Of a DNA stretch of 64,000 nucleotides, positions 10,663-31,021 are shown piece after piece. The notes beneath the pieces were generated by a model. That model was not told the DNA's origin, made no database searches, and worked only from the letters and a program-made list of their open reading frames with translations. The position numbers and the translations under genes were made by a program. The stretch comes from Corallium rubrum (taxonomy: Eukaryota; Cnidaria; Anthozoa; Scleralcyonacea; Coralliidae), in NCBI GenBank assembly GCA_964035015.1, contig OZ035999.1:3640627-3704626 (forward strand), given 5' to 3'. Within the stretch, counting starts at the first letter, position 1. Each line of letters opens with the position of its first letter.

Positions 10663-10946
10663 GATCCCTCGTGTTCCTACGTTCGGGTCCAGTCCTTCGG
10701 ACAGCCCGTGTAACCGAAACTGGTCCAAGCTGATCACCGGGAGAGTATTTTACTGACAAGAGCGGAGGATAAATCATTAAGAGGGGGATTTTTTCTATGT
10801 CGCGTATTTTTGGCGAAAAGCGCTGAAAACTCAAGAACGTTTTGGCGTACCACTCAAAACTTCCTTATTTTGGCATTATTGTGGAGCTTATAGAATCAAC
10901 AAACATTTTATGAGCATTTTGGGGTTGGGAAACATCAAAATATAAA

Positions 10947-10952
10947 AATAAA
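10947..10952 (+). promoter_or_regulatory. candidate polyadenylation signal AATAAA of the first gene
   Basis: AATAAA lies 285 bp downstream of the TGA stop in A/T-rich sequence, immediately before a foldback element at 10969. It is the first canonical signal seen after the stop. Placement rests on the hexamer alone. Confidence 0.4.
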
Positions 10953-10968
10953 ATCATAATTATGAAGT

Positions 10969-11318
10969 TCGGTCCGTTTCAGACGGCGTATGTTTCCGCA
11001 TGAGCCGTATCTAATACTAGAATTAAGTTCATGAAAAACACGCCGTCTGAACCAGTTACTAAATACGGCAGTTTGTAAGAACTTCGACCTAATTATCGCG
11101 ATCGTGTTATACGACTGTGGTACGACTTTGATTCAAACGACGTATTTTTCATGTTCCGTATGTAATGCATAAACTGATGGTAATGTTTAATGTATGATTT
11201 TACCCAGAATTTGAATATGAATATGCATTTAATCATATTTGACTCAATAAATACGGCGTCTGAATCAAACGCTGTTCTTTGGTCGAACTACAAGTATACG
11301 CCGTCTGAAACGGGCCTT
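10969..11318. mobile_element. MITE-like element with repeated GACGGCGTAT motif
   Basis: Left end GGTCCGTTTCAGACGGCGTA (10971) mirrors TACGCCGTCTGAAACGGGCC (ending 11316). Two internal copies of ACGCCGTCTGAA-type motifs (11040 and 11250) suggest subterminal repeats. It lies directly downstream of the first gene's 3' UTR. Confidence 0.7.
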
Positions 11319-11319
11319 A

Positions 11320-12098
11320 AGTATGCTATTACTATTAAGTATGAATTCGTCATATTTACAGTAATTAATACATAATTTGCTCGTGTTCAAAAAACATTTT
11401 CTTTTTGGCGTACCAATCAAAATCTCTTTAGTTTAGCATTATTGCGTAGCTCGTACATTAAACAAACTTTTTAAAACATACCAATCGATAAAAAATCTAT
11501 AATTGTAGTAGAAATCACTCAAATCAGTTTTGAGCGTATGTGACGTAGAAAAAATTCTCCTTTTATAAAACAATAACTTATTTATTGGTGACTAGCAAAA
11601 ATCGAATACCTTCAACGTTCCAGGGAATATTAGTAATAATTGATTCACCTTTTTTTCTGACCGATAATGTCCCTAACTATTGGTGTTAGGAAATGTATAA
11701 AAAGACTATTTAATAGACCTATGGCTGCCTCGCCAAAGAATTTGTAATGTACGAGGCGTGTATGATATTTTTTAAAATTGAACAGCGCTCTGATCGCCCT
11801 AGTATTTAAGTTAATCGCCGGTCGTTCATTTTATATCCTTGTTAATAATACAGATTGTCTTGTGAATAACTTAAATTTAGATACAACAGTATTTGTCGGT
11901 TGGTAAACCGATCATATACCGACACTGGTTCAGATTTCTAACTTCTCTTTTTGGGAGAGATTTCTCTCAAAATCAATTTCTATAGTAATTTCTCTCAATT
12001 TTTTAAGAAATATTAAAATTTAAATTTATTTGTCTCGACAATATCGGGGTTTTGTACATTTTTAGAAAAAGTGAGCTGCGTGTTACCTTCTTGGAGCG
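11320..12098. other. intergenic, no feature supported
   Basis: A/T-rich sequence between the first gene and the foldback at 12099. No coding-like open frame. 11380-11420 (TTTTGGCGTACCA) repeats a motif seen at 10840-10850. Confidence 0.4.
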
Positions 12099-12237
12099 GC
12101 CTCGTCCCCAGGCGCTTTGTTTGCTACGCCGTTGCGTGAGGCGCGCGTGGAATTGGCAGTTTCCACGCGCTCTCGACTGCCAATTCCACGCGCGCCTCAC
12201 GCAACGGCGTAGCAAACAAAGCGCCTGGGGACGAGGC
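12099..12237. mobile_element. near-perfect 139-bp palindrome
   Basis: GCCTCGTCCCCAGGCGCTTT (12099) mirrors the complement ending at 12237, with a centre near 12168 (GCGCTCTCGACTGC). Such an uninterrupted hairpin is typical of a recently inserted foldback MITE. The open frames on each strand are mirror images of one another and are not genes. Confidence 0.82.
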
Positions 12238-12250
12238 TGAGAATAATAGC

Positions 12251-12631
12251 GAGGTTAAGTTCCACTTCCGATGCGAGTACCAATACTGAATACGGTTCTG
12301 ATCATGCGCAGTAGATCAGCGTATGGTATTCGATAGTCAACATTCCGTAGTAAACTTAGCCTGCTTAGCAGGCGTTACTGGATGAGGGGTCTAAGCCTTC
12401 TCCCCAGTCCCCTCATGCAGTAACGCCTGCTACGCAGGCTAAAGTAAACTGGATTTTGATCGCTGGCCCCGTTGGGTGGTGAAACAATACAAAATATTTG
12501 AATAAGAATAGAGTTAAATTCCCAAAGGATAAGGAATGTGCACCAACATGGCCGCCGTGACGTCATATGAAAACCAAGTATTGGATTTCGAATATGACAT
12601 ATTCGCATCGGAAGTCGGGCTTAACCGCCTC
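12251..12631. mobile_element. MITE with a second palindromic element nested inside
   Basis: Outer ends GAGGTTAAGTTCCACTTCCG (12251) and its imperfect complement ending at 12631. Inside, 12357-12441 is a hairpin with arms TAGCCTGCTTAGCAGGCG and CGCCTGCTACGCAGGCTA. The inner GCCTGC-TAGCAGGCG motif also caps the large element at 55312. Confidence 0.68.
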
Positions 12632-12884
12632 CATGTTTCATATTGAAGTGCCTGAAGCGAAAATGAAGTCTGTCAATATTTGAAAGAACATTTAAAATAA
12701 TGTACAAAGTAACATCTGAAAATAAACTCTGCGAGTTGTGGGGGGAGCGGAGATAAGACCCTGGGTACGAGGTGTGGGGACGAGACAGCATATCCTCTCA
12801 TTTCGAAATGATGATTATCGTCATTTGTGAGATGTTGAATTAACAATAGTCATCATTTTAAAAAAAGAATTCCCTACCCTCAAA

Positions 12885-12985
12885 CCCCCAACTCGAACCC
12901 CACCTCTAAACCTGACCCTAACCCTAACCACAACCCCCCTGACAACAACCCCCCGTTGGACCTAACCCTAACCACAACCCTCCGG
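12885..12985. repeat. CCCTAA-like interspersed repeats
   Basis: Several CCTAACCCTAACC runs mixed with CACAACCCCCC. They resemble degenerate telomeric repeat (TTAGGG complement) but are short and interrupted. Confidence 0.5.
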
Positions 12986-13084
12986 AAAAAAGAGTCCCGC
13001 TTCAGACCCCGACCAGTACGGATTGACTAGTTCCCAGGCGTATAAATATCGAAAACAACCTCGGTCTACCGTCTGAGTTCCAGT

Positions 13085-13190
13085 GGCTCAATGATGAGAG
13101 CGTCCGGCTGGCATTCGGAAGGTTGTGGATTCGAGTCCCGTCTGAAGCTCAGAGTTTTTCTCTGAGTAACAGGGAGCCTAGGCTTGAGCT
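13085..13190 (+). mobile_element. tRNA-derived SINE head
   Basis: TGGCTCAATGATGAGAGC (13084-13101) resembles a pol III A box and GATTCGAGTCCC (13129-13140) a B box, with spacing like a tRNA, then a TCTGAAGCTCAGAG tail. Not a cloverleaf I can fold, so treated as a SINE. Confidence 0.5.
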
Positions 13191-13572
13191 TATACCACAG
13201 GTAACCCAAATTCTCTTCTGACTTCTCTTATAAAATTAATAGAGATGCCTGCGGAGGAGGCTAACAGGGAGCCCATCTTGGCAGCACGTGCGCACTTGTG
13301 GCGGACTCGAAAGACGCTCGGGGGACTGTGGCAGGGGATTTAAAAAAATACGGAAAACGGTTACCGGAAGCGAGGAAAAAAACGGGGGGAAAGGGGGGAG
13401 GGAGAGGAAATATTATTTTCCTAAAGACACCACGATCGAGTGTGCCACAGGTTACCCACGCTCTGCCAAGATGGGCTCCTGTGTCTGAGTTTAACTTACG
13501 ACAGCTTGTACAGCAAAAACATACGAAAAAGCTTTACCAACTCAAGTTGAAAACACTAATAACGTACCGAAA

Positions 13573-14071
13573 GTAACATCTTTTGCAGTTTTTCGTTTCC
13601 TTGCTTCGTTGAGTATTTGAAGTAGTTGATATGCAAATTGAACATTTTGACGTCACATGTGCATAATGACTTCTCGGAATGACTTTCAAAATGGTGACTG
13701 AATTGAATATTCTTTTATGTGCATTTTAATAAGCCTTTCTGGCCTCGTTTGTGTGTCTGTAATATAATTCAAAAGAATCTTTGCTTTATAACGAGGCCAG
13801 AAAGGCTCATTTAGATGCACAAGAATATTTAAAACGGTGGTCATGATTAAAGTACATGGTCTATATTGTCGTCATTATGAAATCAAGCGTGTGGAAGTGT
13901 TTCTCCCACAACACCAAAACATAATAGGCTAATAGCAAAGATATATAACCTCCGATAACTCGTTATGCAATATGCACGTGTGACGTCAAAATGTTTAATT
14001 TGCATATCCAACATCTTGAAATATCTCAATGAAGCAGGGAAACAAAAAACTGCAAAAGTCTGGATGTTACT
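13573..14071. mobile_element. MITE with a nested inner hairpin
   Basis: Outer arms GTAACATCTTTTGCAG (13573) and CTGCAAAAGTCTGGATGTTAC (ending 14071) with continued mirror blocks around GACGTCACATGTGCATAA. Inner hairpin 13731-13808 has arms AAGCCTTTCTGGCCTCGT and ACGAGGCCAGAAAGGCT. The CAGTTTTTCGTTTCCTTGCT stretch relates it to the copies near 26530 and 27320. Confidence 0.65.
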
Positions 14072-14471
14072 TCATCATTTTAAGTGTTCTTTTTAAGACA
14101 GACGTAATTTTCGTTTCAAAATTCTGTAGAACGAAATTTTTTAAAAATTAATAAACATGATTTTTCCGGAAAAAAAAGTATTCGTTCCACAGAATTTTTT
14201 TAAAATCGGCCTATTGATTACTCATACTTCAAGAAAAGTTCTAATGAAAAAAAAATTGGAGGTCACCAAAGTTTTTTTCGAGTTAAATTAGTTTGAAGGG
14301 TAATTGGCAGCCGTTTTGAAACGTCATTGTTGCCATAGAAACGACTGTTGGTATTTATTTGGTAACAGTTTCTGATTGTCAGACTGTTTAACTATGCATA
14401 ACATTTAGTTTTATTATTTTTTCGAATTGTTTATGTACGTTTTTTGGACTCTCAAAGTTGTATTTTCCATT

Positions 14472-14565
14472 TTTCAAGAAACTGTAAGGAGCCACCTTAA
14501 CATGCTGCTGCAATTTGTGATTTAGATGCATGTTAAAACGCCGACGATCGGCGACATATGAAAAC
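14472..14565. repeat. fragment of a dispersed MITE (ATGTCGCC family)
   Basis: TTAACATGCTGCTGCA, GATTTAGATGCATGTTAA and CGATCGGCGACATATGAAAA match one arm of the full inner elements at 26871-27044 and 47708-47888. Confidence 0.65.
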
Positions 14566-14850
14566 CAGGCTTTACTGGGGAAACATTCAATTTAGGTTGC
14601 CCCAGCATTTGTAATTAAAATACAAGCACGATTTTTATTGGACCACCGACCTGTATACATAGTCTGAAAGGATTCATGTAAACGGTAGCTTTAATCCTGG
14701 TTTAGTGTAAATTTGTGGTCTTATTGGACCAAATTATGAAGATAGTAGCAAAGGAATTTAATACGAACAGCATGAAAACGCATTAAGCTTCAAACATAAA
14801 ATAAAATATCATATTCATAATTGTAATTATGCGAATCACATGAGACAATA

Positions 14851-14891
14851 TTCTGTCAACAAGGCCCGTGATTCGGGCCGAAAGCTCAGAA
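14851..14891 (+). ncRNA. degenerate hammerhead-like motif
   Basis: Stem I UUCU/AGAA (14851-14854 with 14888-14891), a strong stem II GGCCCG...CGGGCC (14863-14879) and GAAA (14880-14883) are present. The first core reads GUCAACA instead of CUGANGA, so it should be inactive. Confidence 0.4.
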
Positions 14892-15174
14892 AAGTTTTAT
14901 TCAGCTGTCATCACTATCCAGTCACAAATCTTTCTTTAATTCTATGATTATCAGGATGAAACCCTTCAAAAAAGCCAAAATTTAGCAATGATTTCGAGGC
15001 TATTAAAAACGGTCAAAATCCTCCATATTTCGACATCAAGTGACACGTTGCGCCTTTTTTCAGAACTGGTGATATGACCCAGGGAACATGCGCAGATTGA
15101 CGTCACTCATAAATTAGTCAGAGAGCTGACATCAAAAGAACTTTGATCTGTTGTTTTCGAGATCAGCTTGAAAA

Positions 15175-24689
<9,515 letters not shown>

Positions 24690-25060
24690 TCACAATCATG
24701 GTCATGGAACACTACTATAAACCGAAATATTTTGTCAGTGAACGACTTTACCATCCAATCTGACCTTTCATTTCACATCACAACCTGATCAATATACATG
24801 AATTCTACTTGAAAAATTCTGCCATAAATTTCCATGATAATTCTAGGCTATATTTGTGGATTGTGTGCTATCATGGAACTTATGCTGAACTACAGAATAG
24901 ACATATTTTACTGTGACACTCAAGCTCCACTGCTAGCAGGGTTGGATTATAATTATGTTTACGAACAGTTTAATGATTGACCTATATCAACAAGAAGTAG
25001 TTATCAGGGCTTGACATTTACTTCTGACATAACTTGCCATTACGAAGATATTCACGTGCT
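24690..25060 (+). other. RAB2 3' UTR region
   Basis: Sequence directly after the stop. A/T-rich, no coding frame. I could not fix a polyadenylation site; AATAAA-type hexamers are not placed convincingly before the element at 25066. Confidence 0.4.
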
Positions 25061-25065
25061 GTTGA

Positions 25066-25600
25066 AAGGCCGGTTTACACAGGTGATTTTTGCTGCGATT
25101 TTTCTCATCCTGACGCATGGGATTGAGTGGATGACTCGCAAAAGTATTGAACCATATAGTTCAGCACAAAAAGTTCAATACACCAAATCGTAGTTTCATT
25201 TTGGCCCACATGCAAATTAGTTTCCTATTCAATTTGGGCCCCTATGCAAATTACATCGTGTCTATTAAAGCATAACGGGAAGATAACATAGGCTGGGACT
25301 GTTTTTTCATGTTTTGAGTTCATTATTTTTGGACACTACGTTTAGGATTATTGTCAAGGATAAGCACATTTTATCCTTATAGAATACCTAAACATTAAAA
25401 AGTTTCTGAAATCAGAAATGTTATGTTTACAAGTACGGCTGCTTCAGCCTCATGTTATAAATGAACTACGTTTTATCCCGACTCAGATTGTATGCGCAGT
25501 CGAAACTCCGATTTCGTCTATACATTCGTAAGTCAATTCATTCGATTTCATGCGTCAGAAGGCGATAAATCGCAGCCAAATCGCCTGTGTAACGAGCCTT
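25066..25600. mobile_element. DNA element with AAGGC(C/T)GGTTTACACAGG ends
   Basis: AAGGCCGGTTTACACAGGTG (25066) mirrors CGCCTGTGTAACGAGCCTT (ending 25600). ATTTTTGCTGCGATTTTTC mirrors GATAAATCGCAGCCAAAT. Confidence 0.72.
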
Positions 25601-25636
25601 AATAAAGAGCAGTGTGTTTTATCATGGTATAAAAAT

Positions 25637-26159
25637 GATGGTAAAGGGGGGATCACGTTTCACCCGCAATAAAATGGTTATTTCACATTTTACGAGTGAT
25701 AAAACGGCCATTTTACGTATCACAAAAAGCATTGGTGACATTTCAATTTTATTACAAAATCATCGAAATGCTGACGAAAAGGATCGAAGGCTTTAGAAAG
25801 TAAGCAGACTGCAAGATACTTTGGCGGCGCATTTTTCGCAAGTCTTGAATAATGATGATTCTTTGTTAATTTTATAAGTTTTTTCGTATGTTTTTGCTGT
25901 ACAAGCTGTCGTAAGTTATCAAAAACAGAGCTGAAAGCACTAATAACGTATAACTTTATAAGCTTAGAAATTATGAAATAGGTGAAGCAAAATCACAGTT
26001 CACGACAAATTGAGAACTTAATTCACATTTGACGGGCATTTATTATCGACATTCACAGCTGTGATACAAATCATGTTTTACGACACAAAAATCTAACATT
26101 TCACATTTCAAAAAAATATTGGTAATTCACGGTTCACGAAAATACCCTTTACCACCATC
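25637..26159. mobile_element. repeat with inverted GATGGTAAAGGG ends
   Basis: GATGGTAAAGGGG (25638) faces CCCTTTACCACCATC (ending 26159), with several TTTCACATTTTACGA-like internal blocks. It contains a copy of the dispersed motif ACGACAGCTTGTACAGC (complement near 25894-25912). Confidence 0.6.
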
Positions 26160-26469
26160 TCTATAAAGACACAAGGTAATAGCCGAGTGTTTTATACCTG
26201 ATAAAACACAAACTGCGAGTTTATTCAACGGCTTCAAAAACGAACCATTTCGTAAGTTCATTGACGTTAAATTTTGAAGATTGATTTTGTGTAAACCGTA
26301 AAATTCAGCAAGATATTTATCGAAACGGCAAACGTGTCTCTAGCACATATAGACACCGACATGGTACTGATTTATATTTTGCTTATACTGTAGTGAGTTT
26401 TTGAAGGGCATTTACAACGATGAGTTATTGTAGATGCCCATAAATATCGGACACGAATAATTTATCTTT

Positions 26470-27420
26470 AATACTTAAAGTGCCTATGAAATGAAAATTA
26501 AGTTGTTTGAAAGAACACTTAAAATGACAGAGTAACATCTTTTGCAGTTTTTGGTTTCTTTCTTCGTTTTTCAGCTATTTCAGTTTGTTTGAAATGTAAA
26601 TTAAACATTTTGACGTCACAAGTGCATGAGTTATCAGAAGGGTTATATATCTTTGCTATTATCAAACCAAACTTAAAGTGTCTATGAAGTGAAAAATACG
26701 TTGGAATTTTTGTTGTTTTATTGTACAGAGGAGCATGACAGGAGCACTCACTGAAAATTTCAAGAGAATCTGATGCGTAGTTTTCGCGCTATCAACTCTC
26801 AAAATTTGCCGTGGATAGTTTGTTTTGGGGAAATTTGGGTTTCTTGTTAACAATGCCTTAAGCCTGGTTCTCATATGTCGCCGATCGTCGCCGACCCATG
26901 ATTTAGATGCATGTTAAATAAAAGAATAAAAGCACTGCTTTTCTGCATTGTTCTTTATTACTTAACATGCTGCTGCACTTCCCGTTTTAACATGCATCTA
27001 AATCACAAATCGCCAACGATCGGCGACATATGAGAGCCAGGCTTTATGACGTACACAGATGGTCATTAATAGTGAAATCTATTGTTCTTATGCATAGTTG
27101 TCCATTTGCGTACGTCGTAAGCATTGTTACCGAAAGCCCAAACTAGCCTGAGGAAATCACACGCTATCTCAGCCACGGGCTCCATTCTGTTTGAAAGCGG
27201 GAGGGGAGTGGCGCCTGAGGCAGCCTAAGTACGAACCTCCGATGATCCAATCAACCTACGCTTTCAGTTCACCCGGCCCTGGGAAGGTTAATCCGGCACT
27301 GGTGACATTTACATATCAAACTGAAATATCTCCACAACAAAGCAAGGAAACAAAAACTGCAAAATATTATACTTTTGTAATTTTAAGTGTTCTATAAGAC
27401 AAACTTAATTTTCACTTCAT
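26470..27420. mobile_element. nested MITEs (AAAGTGTCTATGAAGTGAAA family with inner 26871-27044)
   Basis: Outer-family ends ACTTAAAGTGCCTATGAAAT (26478) and ACTTAATTTTCACTTCATA (ending about 27421) surround a second arm start at 26674 (CTTAAAGTGTCTATGAAGTG). Inside it 26871-27044 is a palindrome, AGCCTGGTTCTCATATGTCG to CGACATATGAGAGCCAGGCT. The same inner-in-outer nesting recurs at 47523-48146, so the compound may itself have moved. Confidence 0.65.
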
Positions 27421-27660
27421 ATGCAGTTTAACAAACGCCAAGTCTATATAATGAATACTGTGTTAGGAAGTCATAGAAAAAGTAAAAACAAATAATTTTA
27501 ACTTAGCAGGAAAAGCTAAATTTTATTTTATCCACAAGTGTCTGTTATTAGCTTTGGATAAAACATTGATGTTTTATTATTAATCGATGTTTTATCCGAT
27601 TTATAGACATTGATTAAATATTGACTTCCTTCATGAAATGATTTTTAATTAAGGGTCATT

Positions 27661-27850
27661 CTCGTTCCCAGAGCCCACCTTCCCCACCCGGGAAACGAGA
27701 GACTGGGATAATCCGTTTCACATCGATATTTCATTGGCTGATGAACACGATTACTCTTCTTCCGGATAACAAGAATCCTGTGATGGCGTGAACGGATTAT
27801 CCCAGAGCCTCCCGTTTCCCGCCCGCTGGGTAAGGGGAACGTGAGATTGA
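27661..27850. mobile_element. MITE, family B copy 1
   Basis: CTCGTTCCCAGAGCCCACC to GGGTAAGGGGAACGTGAG, with internal mirror GGGATAATCCG / CGGATTATCCC and GGGAAACGAGAG / CTCCCGTTTCCCGC. Copy 2 is at 53591-53799. Confidence 0.78.
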
Positions 27851-27882
27851 GTGAGACATGCACTGCAGTGCAATCTTATACT

Positions 27883-28575
27883 CAGTGGCGCAGCTAGCTA
27901 TCTGGGGGCCCGTGGGATTGATTACTTCGGGGGTCCTTTCCGATTTAGTGACCGCATTTCAAGGGGGGTTTGGGGGCATGCTCCCCCAGAAAAGTTTTGA
28001 ATCTAGGGTCTCTGAAATGGTAGATTATTTGAATAGATTCATTCATTCATTCATTCCATTCATTCATTCATTCATTCATTCATTCATTCATTCATTCATT
28101 CCATTCATTCATTCATTCATTCATTCATTCATTCATTCATTCATTCATTCAATCATAGCTTGCGCGCAGACATTTTACCCAATCTCCGCGGATTGGTTAA
28201 AAAGTCAGTGCACACTCTCGCCAAAATCTCCCCGGTCGCGCCGCCCCTGCGTATGGGTCAAGGCATCCCTCCACCCCCAAGAGAAGATTTTCGGTGTAAG
28301 ACTCAAGACTGTCAGACAAAGTGGCAGGCCCTGAAGGTGCGACAAACCAGTGGAAGGGTCCGGGGAAATGCTCCCCCAGGAAATTTTTGATTTTCAAATG
28401 CTCTGAAGTCTGACATGCTATTTCCTGCATTTTGAGGGCAGTTATAACCATCAGAAAGGGGTGTTCTATGGAACCAACGGATCTCGCCACAAAATGCTCG
28501 GGGCCCCTAATTAATTCCTTTTGCTCAGGGCCCGTGGGGTTTACCCACCCTTCCCAATAGGTAGTTGCGCCACTG
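27883..28575. mobile_element. hAT-like non-autonomous element
   Basis: CAGTGGCGCAGCTA (27883-27896) is mirrored by TAGTTGCGCCACTG (28562-28575), which fits hAT-type ends. The interior has no transposase frame; it contains the (ATTC)n tract and G-rich TGGGGGCCCGTGG / GGGGCCC blocks near each end. Confidence 0.6.
28037..28152. repeat. (ATTC)n microsatellite
   Basis: About 27 ATTC units with two single-base interruptions (CATTCCATTC). The open frame through it (repeated HSFI) is artefactual. Confidence 0.95.
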
Positions 28576-28966
28576 TAATAAGACTTATAAAGGCACGTTA
28601 AATTTTCTCGATCTACTATAGACTTTTTGAGATTTCCTGATTTTCCTGAGATTTTAACTCATCCTGCAAATTTCCTTTTCAAGTCAGGATTTCCTGAGAA
28701 TCTGGAAATTTCCTACTAACTATATACTAAAGGTTTCTGATTGGTTAAAGTCGCAACGAGCATGGAAACGAATCTGTAATTGCAATATGATTGGTTCGTT
28801 ATAGCCAATCGGAAAACCCCATTCGTATTCGATTTTACCCAAGAGGCCTGGGGACCACGAATGGCACGAAGTACAAAATTACAAAATGGAGTAAACGTTC
28901 TGAACATTTTGTGTTTAGTTTAGAGATAAACTATCGATTTTGTTTAGTTTTGCTTATTAAATAATA

Positions 28967-30291
28967 ATGTTAAGCCTTGGGCTAGCTCTCTCTGCTGGCT
29001 TCTGTGCCGCAATGGCCTCACTTTGTGTAAAACTCGCTCTTTCCTCCGAAGAAATGTTCCAAACAGCTCTTTGCAAGCACGTGCCATTGTGGAAGGAAAC
29101 GTCTTCTCACTGTAAACAGGTAAGTTATTATTTAGTTTTTATAGAGAGTAATACACGGATGTGCGAAAATATGGAATTTATCTCGAGTGTTGACCAGGAT
29201 ATTTCACGAGTGAGTAAGGCGAGCGAGTCGGTATATCCTGTTCAACACGAGAAATAATTTCATATTTCCAAACATCCATGTATTGTTCTGTACTTCTGTA
29301 CATGTACAAAATAGAGCAGTATACTCTAATGCGTTTTAATTTACTTTCCAGCAAGTAAACGACATTGTAAGTTGTTGTGGAAAAGTTGAAGTAGCTAAGA
29401 ATATCTTTAATTTTTTTACTAGGTTGTTTTCCTATCAAGAATCATCCTGTTTGGTTTAATGTTTTTATTTAATGGCTTGATGTGGACTTTGTTTGTGAAG
29501 TCATTGAGAAATTCATCATCTTCTGCTCAAGCAATGATAACTAATAGTGCTTCAAATTTCATCTTTAGTGTAAGTTGCAAATTAGTAGAAACAGTATTTC
29601 AGCATTTACATTAACATTTCAAAAGTGCATTGCAAAAATCTTTTTGGAAGGCTAATCGGGCTAGGTAGCAAATTAACAATTTTTATACGCTTGGCACCAC
29701 TGCGAAGCTTACAAAATGTTTTTGATTTTTTGTGCGCTTGGGGCCATTGCCAAGCATACAAAATTTTCAGATTTTTTGTACACTCAGGGCCATTGCCTTA
29801 AGGTGGATTTCCATTCAGTGCTTTTTGTCGCACGATCAATGATTTGCGATCGCTTTCTTTTGTCTTATGGGCTCTGGACCAGCTCCGTTCCACCCGAGAA
29901 GGCATGAAACAAAGAAAGCGATTGCAAAAAGTTCATGCTCACTCGAAAAAAAAAGTTGAATGGAAATCCACCTTAACATACAATATTTTTACAATTTTTG
30001 TATGCTAGTGAGTACCACTGCTGAGTGCCAAGCGTACAAAATTGTCAGATTTAAGGGTGTCAGTAATATCTAAGTATCTGTCATGATACTAATCTCAATA
30101 AATAAAGTTGTTTACTTTTGCAGGCCTTGTTTGGCATGGTTGTGTTTGGTGAAATATTATCTCTTCGCTGGTGGATGGGAGCATCGTTTATTATACTTGG
30201 ACTTTTTCTAATCAACAAAAATATGAAAACACCAGATGGTGCTTTTGAAGACAAGGACAAGGAAAAATTGAGTGCCAAGAAACATTCTTGA
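28967..30291 (+). CDS. TMEM42: TMEM42-like multi-pass membrane protein (3 exons)
   Basis: Exons 28967-29119, 29423-29569 and 30124-30291 join in phase 0 to 155 codons; stop TGA 30289-30291. Introns are GT-AG. Four or five hydrophobic helices are visible: MLSLGLALSAGFCAAMASLC at the start, VVFLSRIILFGLMFLFNGLM at the head of exon 2, the FVKSLRNSSSSAQAMITNSA turn-like segment, then ALFGMVVFGEILSLRWWMGA and SFIILGLFLIN. The C-terminal tail is charged (DKDKEKLSAKK) and probably cytosolic. The layout matches TMEM42, a small EamA/drug-metabolite-transporter-like half protein whose substrate is unknown. Length is like the vertebrate protein. The start is the first ATG of the exon and there is an in-frame hydrophobic helix directly after it. 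Confidence 0.85.
29149..29286. mobile_element. palindromic MITE in TMEM42 intron 1
   Basis: AATACACGGATGTGCGAAAA faces its imperfect complement ending CATGTATTG near 29286. GAGTGTTGACCAGGATAT mirrors ATATCCTGTTCAACACG. Confidence 0.72.
29670..30060. repeat. diverged repeats plus an inserted MITE in TMEM42 intron 2
   Basis: Three to four diverged units of CTTGGGGCCATTGCCAAGC followed by ATACAAAATTTTCAGATTTT. A MITE at 29798-29976 (TTAAGGTGGATTTCCATTCA mirrored by GAATGGAAATCCACCTTAA) splits the array. Confidence 0.65.
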
Positions 30292-30428
30292 GATTACCCA
30301 GATAGTGCTGATCAAGTTACCCCATTTGTTACCAGGTATGAAGTTACTAGACTAAGTAGAAAATTTTGTAATTTTTACATTTCTGGTACATATAGTAGTT
30401 TAATGATTAGACCATTCAGGGTTTGAAT
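30292..30428 (+). other. TMEM42 3' UTR region
   Basis: Between the stop codon and the next mobile element. No clear AATAAA was found here. Confidence 0.35.
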
Positions 30429-31021
30429 TGGGTCATTCCAGAAAACATCCACACCTCCCCCATGGAGGAAGGTGACCCCCTCAGGGTTCTGCCCACGGTG
30501 GGCGGTGCAGGGTGGCGGCACCCAGTACTCAGCAGTGCCGCCCGGCACTCATGCCAAAGCGGACTCTTCTGCCCGGCACTCGAAAAGTATCAAATATGCA
30601 ATACGAAAACCCCATTCTTGTATTTTTAATATATATTTTATAGATATAATTTTTAATATATATTTTATAATATAATCTTTTTATTCAAACAATATTATTA
30701 GATGAAGTTCAGCACTACATGCTCACAATACTAGTTACTGGTGATTCAGTGAAATACGATATTCCTGCTAATCACTTCGCACTTTGTTTATTGATGTCGC
30801 GCAAAATTTCAAAAGTTGTCGGCGGGGGGATGGGGGGGGTATGCCCTCAGGCCTGCAGGTACCCGGCACTCGCATGGTCCTGGGCAGAACCCTGCCCCCT
30901 CCCCCCTTCGGATGTCCTAGTACATTTTACTATTATCAGAAGTAGATTTACCCCCCTCCCCTCCCCAGATGGCACAAATTTCCTCTGTGGGGGAGGTATG
31001 GATCTTTTCTGGAATGACCCA
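30429..31021. mobile_element. DNA element with TGGGTCATTCCAGAAAA ends
   Basis: TGGGTCATTCCAGAAAA (30429) mirrors TTTTCTGGAATGACCCA (ending about 31022), each next to CC/GG-rich sequence (ACCTCCCCC on the left, GGGGGAGGT on the right). No transposase. Confidence 0.7.

Noticed and set aside
12885..12985. Internal telomere
   Set aside because: CCCTAA runs are too few and interrupted to claim a telomeric array.
27858..28334. HSFIHSFI repeat protein
   Set aside because: Open frame through the (ATTC)n tract inside a hAT-like element.
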